Source of the DNA: Deltaproteobacteria bacterium
GTDB taxonomy: Bacteria > Desulfobacterota > Binatia > UBA9968
Length of the DNA: 40,413 bases
NCBI GenBank assembly: GCA_005879605.1
Contig: VBKE01000010.1
Span: 1 to 40,413 of the forward strand
Reading direction: 5' to 3'
The notes below the pieces were generated by a model, which was given only the letters and a program-made list of their open reading frames with translations, did no database searches and was not told where the DNA came from. The translations under genes and the position numbers were made by a program. Positions 6,882 to 14,163 of this stretch are shown here, piece by piece (position 1 is the stretch's first letter; each line of letters begins with the position of its first letter).

Positions 6882-7622
6882 ATGACATTGTCGGGCCAGG
6901 CATTCGTTAAAGAAATACAACAGATGGTACTAGCCAAGCACTCGAAGGACCACCCGATTATCGGGATGATCGAGAAGGGAGAGTTGACGCGTGAACAACT
7001 AAAAGGCTTTGTCGGCCAGTTCTATTTGTTTTTCCCAAAACCTTTTCCCAAGCCCATCGCGACTATGTTGGGACGCTGCCCGGACGATCCGGAGTTGGAA
7101 AAGATGTGGATTGAAAACGTAGTGGAGGAGGGGACAGGAGAGATCACCGGGACGGATAGCCATAAGGGATTGTTTATCCGCTTTGCGAAGGCCTGCGGTT
7201 ACAGCAAAGACGAACTGGATCGTGTCGAGCCGACGCCCGAAACCCAAGCCTTCTTGGACTGGCGCGAGCTGCTCATGTACCAGCGATCCTGGCTCGAACT
7301 TTATGCCTGCCAAGGCTTTTGTTTGGAAGGAACCGCCAATGAACGGATGGCGCGGATCGTTACCGGGCTAACCCAACACTACGGCTTTGATCGCAACTCG
7401 GAGGATATTCGTTACTGGACGTTGCACATGGGAGTGGATGAAGAACACATGAAGGTCGGACCGCTGGCCGTGGAACGTTACGCGTTGACCGATCATCAAC
7501 AAGCCGAAGTGCGTGCGTCAGTCCAAAAGACACTCGATCAATTTTGGTTGGCGTTCGATGGAATTAAGCGGGCTTTTGTAGACAAAGATCCGCTGTATGC
7601 AAGGTGGAGAAACGGAAACTAA
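6882..7622 (+). CDS. Heme-oxygenase-like iron-containing redox protein (TenA/PqqC superfamily)
   Basis: The 246-residue all-helical protein resembles the PqqC/TenA superfamily and in particular the heme-oxygenase-like diiron oxidases (PF14518-type). Candidate metal ligands are Glu78 or Glu82/83 in WIENVVEEGTGE, His94 in GTDSHKG, Glu149 in CLEGTANE, and Asp186-Glu-Glu-His189 in MGVDEEHMKVG. Known members of this fold cleave C-C or C-N bonds or oxidise small molecules with O2, but substrates vary, so no reaction can be assigned. A clear ribosome binding site, GGAGG, precedes the ATG. It leads a plus-strand trio with a cyclase-type hydrolase 12 bases downstream and a DHDPS-family lyase, suggesting a small catabolic or biosynthetic pathway. 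Confidence 0.82.
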   Translation: MTLSGQAFVKEIQQMVLAKHSKDHPIIGMIEKGELTREQLKGFVGQFYLFFPKPFPKPIATMLGRCPDDPELEKMWIENVVEEGTGEITGTDSHKGLFIRFAKACGYSKDELDRVEPTPETQAFLDWRELLMYQRSWLELYACQGFCLEGTANERMARIVTGLTQHYGFDRNSEDIRYWTLHMGVDEEHMKVGPLAVERYALTDHQQAEVRASVQKTLDQFWLAFDGIKRAFVDKDPLYARWRNGN

Positions 7623-7634
7623 GGAGGGCCTGCC

Positions 7635-8291
7635 ATGGAGATGGTTGATCTGTCGCGTGTGATTTATGACGGGATGCCGAAGATCCCGATCCTGCCGGAC
7701 GTTCACGTGCGAAAATTCTTGAGTTTAGAAAAGGGTCATCCTTTGAACGTAACCGAGCTTTCGTTGCCTTGTCACGCTGGCACGCACGTGGACGCGCCGA
7801 TTCACATCGTGGCGAACGGAAAATCAATCGAACAGTTGCCTCTCGATGCATTCGTTGGCGCCGGCGCCGTCATCGGCGTTAAAAAGAAGGGGGGCGAAGA
7901 GGTCACAGCCAAAGACCTGGAAGGTTCGGGCGTGCCCGTGAATCGCGGCGATATTCTCATGCTCTATACCGGCTGGGATGAAAAGTTCGACAGCCCCGAC
8001 TACAATTTGCATCCCTACCTGTCGGTCGACGCGGCGGAGTGGATGGTCAAAAAGGGAATTAAAATGTTCGGCATCGATTGCATCACAGTCGATTTGCCGA
8101 CGCCGCTGCGTCCCAAGGGATTTGATTTCCCGGTGCACCGAGCCTTACTCGGCAACGAAGTGTTGATTGCCGAGAACGTGACCAACCTGGGGAGCATCGT
8201 CGGGAAAAGGACCCGAATCATGGCCTTTCCGCTGCGCGTCAAGGGCAGCGACGCCGGTCACGCTCGAATCGTGGCGGAAGTCCTACACTAG
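7635..8291 (+). CDS. Cyclase family metal-dependent hydrolase (kynurenine-formamidase-like)
   Basis: The 218-residue protein has the defining metal motif HxGTHxDxPxH in CHAGTHVDAPIH (His47, His51, Asp53, His57), as in bacterial kynurenine formamidase KynB and the wider PF04199 family. It starts with the family-typical VDLSRVIYDGMP. Members hydrolyse amides, lactones or isatin with Zn or Mn; specificity is not readable from sequence. AAGGAGG precedes the ATG. It lies 12 bases after the diiron-type gene and 4 bases before the DHDPS-family gene, so the three are almost certainly one transcript. A 3-hydroxyanthranilate dioxygenase gene occurs at 34473 in the same window, which makes a tryptophan-degradation role possible but not shown. 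Confidence 0.88.
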   Translation: MEMVDLSRVIYDGMPKIPILPDVHVRKFLSLEKGHPLNVTELSLPCHAGTHVDAPIHIVANGKSIEQLPLDAFVGAGAVIGVKKKGGEEVTAKDLEGSGVPVNRGDILMLYTGWDEKFDSPDYNLHPYLSVDAAEWMVKKGIKMFGIDCITVDLPTPLRPKGFDFPVHRALLGNEVLIAENVTNLGSIVGKRTRIMAFPLRVKGSDAGHARIVAEVLH

Positions 8292-8295
8292 AACC

Positions 8296-9264
8296 ATGCC
8301 ACTCGCCAAACCGATCAAAGGAATCATCGGCGCTTGCCTCACGCCGTTCGGCGACGATGATCGCGTCAATTACAAAGCGTTGGAGAAAGAAATCGATTTC
8401 CTGGTCGCCGACTGCGATGCGATTTCGATCGCGGCCGTCGAAGCCGCCGAATACACCATGCTCTCGCGCGACGAACGGAAGGAATTGTTGCGCATCGGCA
8501 CCGAAATCGTCAATAAACGGGTGCCGGTACTGCTCGGCTGCTCCAGCCCATCGCCCAGGGAGGTGATTGAGCTGGCCGAATATGCCGCAAAGGTCGGCGG
8601 TGATCTGATTCAAGTCTTGATGCCGCTACGGCCTTGGGGCGGCCAGCCGACGATCGCCGAACTTATGGAGTTTTACACTCAGGTCGCATCCACGAGCCCG
8701 TTGCCGGTGGTTTGCTATCACAACCCGGGCCCCGGTGCCGACCCGCCGCAGGATGCCTTCGTCAAGATCAGCGAGATCGAGAATATTCGGTACTTCAAGG
8801 AAAGCTCTCGGGATATCACAAAGATATCCAGACTCATTGAGCAAATTGATCTTGCCGGCCGCGGCCATTACTTCACAACGATGCAGCCTTTGTTGGTGAC
8901 ATTGATGTTGGGCGGTTCCGGAGCGACGATGCCGCCGCCGGGTACCCGGATCGGCGCGCAGATCGTGAAAGCGTTCAGAGTAGGGGATTTGGAGAGCGCG
9001 CGCTTTTGGGCGCGCTGCTATGCCTTGTTTCCCGGCAAGTGGGCTGCCTATGGATTACCGCCGGTGATGAAATCGGCGATGAAGCATTTCGGCGTCGATA
9101 TCGGTGATCCGTCAAGGCCGTACGCGCCGGTGAGTCCCCGGGACCATGCTCAAATCGGCCAGTTTCTCCGTCAAGTGGGTTTGCTCGGCGAAGCGCCGCC
9201 GAATCCGCAAGCTTTGCTCGACGCGGCCGATACATTAAGGCAGGAAGATACATTCCTCCGTTAG
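8296..9264 (+). CDS. Dihydrodipicolinate synthase / N-acetylneuraminate lyase family aldolase
   Basis: The 322-residue TIM-barrel protein has the Schiff-base lysine Lys168 in RYFKESSRD and the proton-relay tyrosine Tyr141 in VVCYHNPG, the hallmarks of the DapA/NanA family. The usual GTTGE motif is replaced by AAVEAAEY (residues 46-53), so it is not a standard lysine-pathway DapA. It more likely acts on another 2-keto acid or aldol substrate, or as a dehydratase. The C-terminal region is slightly longer than in DapA. It is four bases downstream of the cyclase gene and ends that operon. Confidence 0.88.
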   Translation: MPLAKPIKGIIGACLTPFGDDDRVNYKALEKEIDFLVADCDAISIAAVEAAEYTMLSRDERKELLRIGTEIVNKRVPVLLGCSSPSPREVIELAEYAAKVGGDLIQVLMPLRPWGGQPTIAELMEFYTQVASTSPLPVVCYHNPGPGADPPQDAFVKISEIENIRYFKESSRDITKISRLIEQIDLAGRGHYFTTMQPLLVTLMLGGSGATMPPPGTRIGAQIVKAFRVGDLESARFWARCYALFPGKWAAYGLPPVMKSAMKHFGVDIGDPSRPYAPVSPRDHAQIGQFLRQVGLLGEAPPNPQALLDAADTLRQEDTFLR

Positions 9265-9368
9265 CGGTTCATATCTAAGCCGCATCCTATCTCAGCAGAT
9301 AATTTCCATTTCATTGCTGCTCGGGAGGAATGCGGTTTTGCTAGTGTAGGGTCGCTGGAGAATATTTT

Positions 9369-9560
9369 ATGGAATGGATCAAAGACATTTCGGATCGATT
9401 AATACTTTGGTTTTTACGAACCACGTCCCGATTCGGCAAGGAGCTGACGCTGGAAGGAAAGACCGAGCAGGCGATGTGGGGCGACCAACGCTTGAGAAAT
9501 CTCGAGGGACTGGCGATCCGCTCGCGTCGACGTTTCGGCGAGAAAAAGAAATCGGCGTAG
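9369..9560 (+). CDS. Small basic hypothetical protein
   Basis: The 63-residue product starts MEWIKDISDRLILWFLRTTS and ends in a basic tail (RRRFGEKKKSA); the first helix is amphipathic and could lie on a membrane. A GGAG about ten bases upstream supports the ATG. An overlapping frame at 9374 is less plausible. No family recognised. It precedes the SQR-like gene by 78 bases. Confidence 0.45.
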   Translation: MEWIKDISDRLILWFLRTTSRFGKELTLEGKTEQAMWGDQRLRNLEGLAIRSRRRFGEKKKSA

Positions 9561-9638
9561 AGGCTCATCGCTAATTAATCGTGGTCTAGGAGAGCAGACA
9601 CGGCCTCCCGGCTTTGCCAGAGGTAGATCAGCGACGCC

Positions 9639-10634
9639 ATGGCGTACGTTAACGGACGAAAGCGGATTGTGATCTTGGGCGGCGGTTGCGGCGGGGTGGT
9701 CGCCGCCACCAAGCTGGGCCGAAAGTTGGGCGCGGATCACGACGTAATTCTCATCGACCGGCGGCCCAATCATATTTTCATGCCTGCCTTTCTTTTCGTC
9801 ATGGTGGGCCAACGCCAGCCGTGGGATATCAGCCGGAGCCTCAGCGTTTTGCAAAAGCGTAATGTCAAAGTCACTCAGTCCGAGATCCTCGGAATCGATC
9901 CGTTGCGCCAGGAAGTCGCGCTGCAAAAGGAGAAGATTAATTACGATCATTTGATCGTTTCACTCGGTCTACAGACTCGACCGGATCTCGTGCCTGGATT
10001 CGCCGAGGCTTCAATCCACCCGTGGGAAATGGAATCGGCAGTTCGCTTGCGCGACACCCTGGCGAATTTTCGCAGCGGCCGGATTGTCGTCGGCGTTCCT
10101 TTGGGACCGTATCGGTGCCCGCCCGCTCCATACGAAACCCAGTGGATGTTGGACGGCTACTTTCGGCAGCGCGGCGTCCGCGATCGCGTCGAAATCGAAT
10201 ACTTCACAAGGGATCCGGAGCCCGCGGGCGAAGCGCATGATCCAGTGGTCTGGATGGACGCCGAGAGCCGGCGGCGCAATATCAAACAGAACTATGAATT
10301 CGTCGTCCGTGCCATCGATCCGGAAAAGAAAGAAGTTCTAGGGCTTTACAACTATAAACTCAGGTATGACTTGCTGGTGATGGTGCCGCCGCACCGGCCG
10401 GCTCAGGTTCTTCTCGACAGCGGACTGGCGGACACGGAAACCGGCATCCGAGTGGATTACGACACGCTCAGAACCAAGTGGGACAACGTCTATGCGATCG
10501 GCGACTGCGCCGACATGCCGGCGTCCAAAGCCGGAGGCGTCGCGCACCAGGAAGCGGACGTGCTCGCGCATAATCTAGCGGTCGAGATTACGGGTAAAGG
10601 TAGGCCCGTGGATCTCTGGCTACACACCATATGA
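9639..10634 (+). CDS. Sulfide:quinone-reductase-like FAD oxidoreductase, frame ends at an internal TGA
   Basis: The 331 residues before the TGA contain the N-terminal FAD motif (IVILGGGCGGVVAATKLG), the SQR-type cysteine Cys160 in PYRCPPAPYE, and the second flavin motif WDNVYAIGDCAD with the following Lys-Gly-Gly region. This is the SQR/flavocytochrome-c sulfide dehydrogenase type of membrane-associated flavoprotein, which moves electrons from sulfide or a related sulfur compound to quinone. The frame stops at TGA 10632-10634, yet the expected C-terminal part continues in the same frame to TAA 10794-10796. The TGA falls where these enzymes carry their C-terminal active-site cysteine, so the gene is either a selenoprotein candidate, a pseudogene or affected by a sequence error. 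Confidence 0.85.
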   Translation: MAYVNGRKRIVILGGGCGGVVAATKLGRKLGADHDVILIDRRPNHIFMPAFLFVMVGQRQPWDISRSLSVLQKRNVKVTQSEILGIDPLRQEVALQKEKINYDHLIVSLGLQTRPDLVPGFAEASIHPWEMESAVRLRDTLANFRSGRIVVGVPLGPYRCPPAPYETQWMLDGYFRQRGVRDRVEIEYFTRDPEPAGEAHDPVVWMDAESRRRNIKQNYEFVVRAIDPEKKEVLGLYNYKLRYDLLVMVPPHRPAQVLLDSGLADTETGIRVDYDTLRTKWDNVYAIGDCADMPASKAGGVAHQEADVLAHNLAVEITGKGRPVDLWLHTI

Positions 10635-10796
10635 CTGCTCGCGTTCGGCGCGGGCCGCGCCGCTGCAAACCGCACAGTTTATCCAACCGGCTGGCCGCCG
10701 TTCGGTGTCACCGAGCCCAGGACGTGGGGACCGTCGCGGCTCATCTATTGGGCAAAGATAGGCTTTGAGAAGTGGTGGCTGTGGCGCTATTTTTAA
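10635..10796 (+). other. In-frame continuation of the SQR-like gene beyond the TGA
   Basis: Reading on from the TGA in the same frame gives 53 codons and then TAA. The first residues are LLAFGAGRAA, matching the position of the Cys-x4-Gly motif in SQR enzymes with the TGA in place of Cys. The end contains WAKIGFEKWWLWRYF, which matches the amphipathic membrane-binding tail (AK-x2-FEK-x2) of this family. The full product would be 385 residues, a normal length. Codon and protein quality do not drop after the TGA, which argues for a recent lesion, a sequencing error or real readthrough rather than old decay. Confidence 0.7.
10646..10662 (+). promoter_or_regulatory. Hairpin with bacterial SECIS geometry just after the TGA
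   Basis: CGGCGCG and CGCGCCG form a perfect seven-pair stem with loop GGC. The loop begins 18 bases after the TGA and its first base is G, which fits the published bacterial SECIS rules (loop about 16-37 bases after UGA, G in the first two loop positions). The same bases encode Gly-Ala-Gly-Arg-Ala-Ala, so GC-rich codons alone could create the pairing. Confidence 0.4.
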
Positions 10797-11252
10797 AGCG
10801 GCCAAACTCAGATAAGAACATGCCATCCTCAAAAACCAAGCGCTCAACCGGAGAACACTTGCCAGTATGAATCGAGCGCGCTACACGCACACCGTGCAGC
10901 GAGATAAGCAGTCGCTACCTACCAAAAGCAATTTATCAGCTATCCGAACCAACCCGTGGGAACTGGCGTTACACCCGGCGAGATAGTTGTGAGAAGGGCA
11001 GCAGGGAAGGCGTAAAAACAGGGCGCCGGCCGCCCATTTGGGTTATCTCCAAAAGTTTACATAATATATCTTATCAGACGTTTTATCTTCACGTAAAAAC
11101 GGCCGCTTGTGCACGTCGGTCGTAGTTCAACACCGCAAGTTCAACCCTCTGGATAAGTGATGATTACCTTGGTGAGAAAAAAAATCGGTGACGGGGGTTG
11201 GGGGGTCAGCCAAGGATCGAGTCGAGATAGTTCGTTTAAAGGAGGTCAAATT
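10797..11252. other. Non-coding stretch after the SQR-like gene
   Basis: No convincing gene is visible on either strand in these 456 bases. A 28-base stretch at 11054-11081 has two arms (CATAA and TTATC at their inner ends) around a six-base AT-rich centre, reminiscent of XerCD dif sites but with poor outer arms. AAGTTTACATAA at 11053-11064 recurs exactly at 11500-11511. Confidence 0.5.
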
Positions 11253-11511
11253 TTGGGATCACTCGCAAGGCAACTGGATCGCCGGCGTGAGGTCGTGAGA
11301 GCCGAAGATTCACAAAGGCTCCAGTCAGTAGGCAAAGCTGCTAAAGTTGTGTCTTGCTCATGATGCTCACGGGGAACTGGAATATCAGTCGACTGATGAT
11401 GGAGATTTTATGGCCTGTATACTTTGCGATCGATCATCCGATTGTGGTGAGAAACGCGGATGGTATGAAATCATCCAAGGGTTAATTGGCGGATGGAAGA
11501 AGTTTACATAA
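11253..11511 (+). pseudogene. Probable frameshifted small gene
   Basis: A perfect ribosome binding site, AAAGGAGGT (11238-11246), lies six bases before a TTG at 11253. The frame from it (GSLARQLDRRREVVRAEDSQ onward) stops at 11363. In the next frame a protein-like stretch continues to a TAA at 11509-11511, with three cysteines in MACILCDRSSDCGEKRGWYE. Joining the two with a one-base shift near 11345-11360 would give about 86 residues. I recognise no family. Either this is a decayed gene or a single-base sequence error. Confidence 0.35.
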
Positions 11512-11519
11512 GTCAGAGG

Positions 11520-12203
11520 CTACTTAGCCACCGCTTGCCCGCCGGCTTTTGCTTCCAGCTCAGCGACGCGGATGGCTAGTGGGGAATCTGGATTATCTTG
11601 AAGGTATTCTTTGTAAGCGGCGAGCGCGCCTTTGGTGTCGCCGATCTGCTCTGAGCAGCGGCCCTTGCCCATGATGGCTCTCTCGCGGAAGGCTGCCTTG
11701 ATCATCGCGGCTTGCGAGTAGTGTTCCACGGCCTGCTTGCACTGATTTTTCTGCTCCTCCGCGGACGCGAGCGCGAGCAATCCCATTTGCCGATACAATG
11801 AATCGGAGCTTGTTCCGGCGATAAACCGCTCGGCGGCCGTGATCGCTTTGTCCGAGTCATTGATCGCCAGGTAACTGTTCGCCTCGTAGAGATGCGCAAG
11901 CAGCGCATAGTGAGACCAGCGGTAGGCTCCGGCTTTTTGAAATGCGGCAACGGCCTCGCGGTATTTTTCCGTCTGGTAGAGGTTGATGGCTCGGCTGAAT
12001 TCCTGAACGGCTTGGTTGTCCTGGCTTTGTTTGAACGCTTGCAAGGCCCAAACTCCAAGCATCAGAAGGATTAAGACCACGGCACCCGTCAGGACTACGA
12101 CGCGGTTTCCTTCGTAGAACTCAAGCGCTTGTTCGGTGGTGGTGTGAAGCCAATCAGGTTGGCGAAGCTGCTTGCGAGTTATTCTTCTGCTGGCGGTCGC
12201 CAT
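11520..12203 (-). CDS. Membrane-anchored tetratricopeptide repeat protein (YfgM-like)
   Basis: The 227-residue protein has a short basic cytoplasmic N-terminus, one membrane helix at about residues 35-55, and then TPR repeats covering about 60-215 (for example AVAAFQKAGAYRWSHYALLA and ALAAYKEYLQDNPDSPLAIR). This layout matches the ancillary SecYEG subunit YfgM family (PF09976-type), which helps envelope protein folding near the translocon. The TPR part would face the periplasm. It is the last gene of the operon with miaB and the bifunctional nuclease, 71 bases after the latter. It has no partner BamB gene here, so the YfgM role is by analogy. Confidence 0.8.
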   Translation of the reverse strand: MATASRRITRKQLRQPDWLHTTTEQALEFYEGNRVVVLTGAVVLILLMLGVWALQAFKQSQDNQAVQEFSRAINLYQTEKYREAVAAFQKAGAYRWSHYALLAHLYEANSYLAINDSDKAITAAERFIAGTSSDSLYRQMGLLALASAEEQKNQCKQAVEHYSQAAMIKAAFRERAIMGKGRCSEQIGDTKGALAAYKEYLQDNPDSPLAIRVAELEAKAGGQAVAK

Positions 12204-12274
12204 CGGTGTTTAGCTTTGGCGGGTGGAAGTCAGAGGCAGCGGGATGTGAACCGAAGAAGAAACTTGCCGGCACG

Positions 12275-12802
12275 CTACTGCTTGTATTTGAAGTCTTCCG
12301 GGCTCATCTTTTCGAGAATCTCGGCCCATTTCTCTTTGGAGACATTCGAAACGTTTTCCACAGCGGCTTCTTTTCCCTCTTCGTTTTGTTGCAGAACGCT
12401 GGAAGCTTCCAGAACCGCTTTGGCGACGTAAATCGGACTCTTGGTCCGTAGCGCCAGCGCGATGGCGTCGCTGGGCCGCGAATCGATCATCAGCTGCCGG
12501 CCGGCGAGGCTGATGTGCACCAGGGCGTAATACGTGTTCTCCTTGAGCTCCGTGATCTCGATGGACTCCACGGAACAACCGACTTCACCGAGAATATTTT
12601 TGAGCAGGTCGTGGGTCATCGGCCGCGCCATCTTGATACCTTCGATCTCCGTGGCCATGGCCGTGGCTTCCAAAAGGCCGATCCAGATCGGCAGGTTGAG
12701 CTTGTTTTCGGTGTCCTTGAGAATGACGATGGGCGTTTTGGTCACCGGGTCCAAGGTTAATCCGCCGACGGACATTTGGATCGTATCTTCCCTTTTGGTC
12801 AT
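12275..12802 (-). CDS. Bifunctional nuclease family protein (DUF151)
   Basis: The 175-residue protein shows the conserved core of the DUF151/BFN family: KTPIVILKDTENKLNLPIWIG near the N-terminus, then RPMTHDLLKNIL, and SRPSDAIALALRTKSPIYVA. Plant members have DNase and RNase activity, while the bacterial role is poorly known. The last 30 residues are a charged helical extension ending in EKMSPEDFKYKQ. Its ATG overlaps the miaB stop in an ATGA (12799-12802), a link seen in many bacteria where miaB and this family are adjacent. It is therefore co-translated with miaB. Confidence 0.9.
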   Translation of the reverse strand: MTKREDTIQMSVGGLTLDPVTKTPIVILKDTENKLNLPIWIGLLEATAMATEIEGIKMARPMTHDLLKNILGEVGCSVESIEITELKENTYYALVHISLAGRQLMIDSRPSDAIALALRTKSPIYVAKAVLEASSVLQQNEEGKEAAVENVSNVSKEKWAEILEKMSPEDFKYKQ

Positions 12803-14163
12803 GCCGTTTCCCCTTCTAGGTATGAATCACACTCTCGATCTACGGTCAACAGTTCACCCACCAGCGAATTCGCCGATGCTCCCGTAATCCGGATGGACAC
12901 CAAACTTCCAACCAGCGCCTCCGGCCCCAACAAGTTCACGATTCGGTTGGTCCGGGTCCGTCCCATTATTTGTCCGTTCTTCAGTTTCGACTGACCGTCA
13001 ACTAAAATTTCTTCGACGGCGCCGATCCTCTCCCTATTCTTCCTCAGCGATACTTCCCGTTGCAAGCTCTGCACTTTCTTCAGACGATCTTTTTTTATTT
13101 CGTTAGGGACGTCATCGTCATACAGTTTGGCCGAAACCGTTTGCGGTCGCGGTGAGTACGTGAACGAGAAGATTTCATCATACTCCACTTGCCGGAGCAA
13201 TTCTAGCGTGGACTGGAATTCATCATCCGTTTCACCGGGAAAACCGACAATAATGTCGGTGCTGAGCGCGACCTGTGGGCAGCGATCGTTCAGGAGTCGA
13301 ATGCGATGTAAGTATTCTTTACAATTATAGCCGCGACGCATGCGCGCCAAGACCGAATCCGAACCGGACTGCACCGGCAAGTGAAGATGCTCGCAAAGTT
13401 TTTCCAGCGTCGCAAACGCTTCGATCAGCTCCGGTGAAAGGTCTTGCGGATGCGACGTGGTAAAGCGAATCCGCTCAAGGCCAGGAATGGCATTCACGCA
13501 GCCCAGCAATTCGGCGAAATTGATCTCTCCCGGTGAAGTCTTGCCGTAGGAATTGACATTTTGCCCGAGCAACATGACTTCTTTGACACCCTGGCGGACT
13601 AAACATTCGACTTCCGCGATAATTTTCTCGCTCGGACGACTGACTTCCCGCCCGCGCACGTGCGGCACGATACAGAAGCTGCAGACCTTATTGCAGCCCT
13701 GCATGATCGTGACGAAAGCTTTGGAACCTTGCACGTGGGTTCGACACTCGGCATCTTCCATGTAGGATGGATCGCGGTAAAAAGCGGTTTCCACCGGCCG
13801 GGTTCGCCAGTTCTGAACCTGCTCGACCATTTCCGGGAGTTTGTGAATATTGTGCGTGCCGAAAACGAGATCGAGATGCGGCACTCGCTTGAGCAATCGC
13901 TCGCCTTCCTGCTGAGCCAAGCAGCCACCGACGCCGATGACCACTCCTTCGCGCTGCTCTTTGAGCTCCTTCCAGCGCCCTAGGGAGCTGTAGACCTTTT
14001 GCTCCGCCTTGTCACGAACGCTGCAGGTATTCAGCAGAATCAGATCGGCGTTTTCTATGCTTTCGGTCGCAACGTAGTCCACCCGCCCCAGCACCCGCGC
14101 GATGCGCTCGGAATCGTACTGGTTCATCTGGCAACCGTAGGTCTGGATGTAGAGCCTCTTCAT
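12799..14163 (-). CDS. miaB: tRNA-2-methylthio-N6-dimethylallyladenosine synthase
   Basis: The 454-residue protein has all MiaB landmarks. Three N-terminal cluster cysteines are present (Cys11 in YGCQMN, Cys47 in NTCSVRD, Cys81 in GGCLAQ). The radical-SAM motif CNKVCSFC follows (Cys157, Cys161, Cys164), with HLPVQSGSDSVLARMRRGY downstream and a C-terminal TRAM domain from about 385. It adds a methylthio group to adenosine 37 of tRNAs reading codons that start with U, using two [4Fe-4S] clusters. I chose the ATG at 14163, which overlaps the upstream VWA gene's stop by four bases; the open frame upstream to 14340 belongs to that gene's shadow. It overlaps the bifunctional nuclease gene downstream. 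Confidence 0.97.
   Translation of the reverse strand: MKRLYIQTYGCQMNQYDSERIARVLGRVDYVATESIENADLILLNTCSVRDKAEQKVYSSLGRWKELKEQREGVVIGVGGCLAQQEGERLLKRVPHLDLVFGTHNIHKLPEMVEQVQNWRTRPVETAFYRDPSYMEDAECRTHVQGSKAFVTIMQGCNKVCSFCIVPHVRGREVSRPSEKIIAEVECLVRQGVKEVMLLGQNVNSYGKTSPGEINFAELLGCVNAIPGLERIRFTTSHPQDLSPELIEAFATLEKLCEHLHLPVQSGSDSVLARMRRGYNCKEYLHRIRLLNDRCPQVALSTDIIVGFPGETDDEFQSTLELLRQVEYDEIFSFTYSPRPQTVSAKLYDDDVPNEIKKDRLKKVQSLQREVSLRKNRERIGAVEEILVDGQSKLKNGQIMGRTRTNRIVNLLGPEALVGSLVSIRITGASANSLVGELLTVDRECDSYLEGETA

Noticed and set aside
8296..9264. Assignment of the DHDPS-family gene as lysine-pathway dapA
   Set aside because: The GTTGE substrate motif is replaced and the context is catabolic rather than lysine biosynthesis, so only the family name is used.
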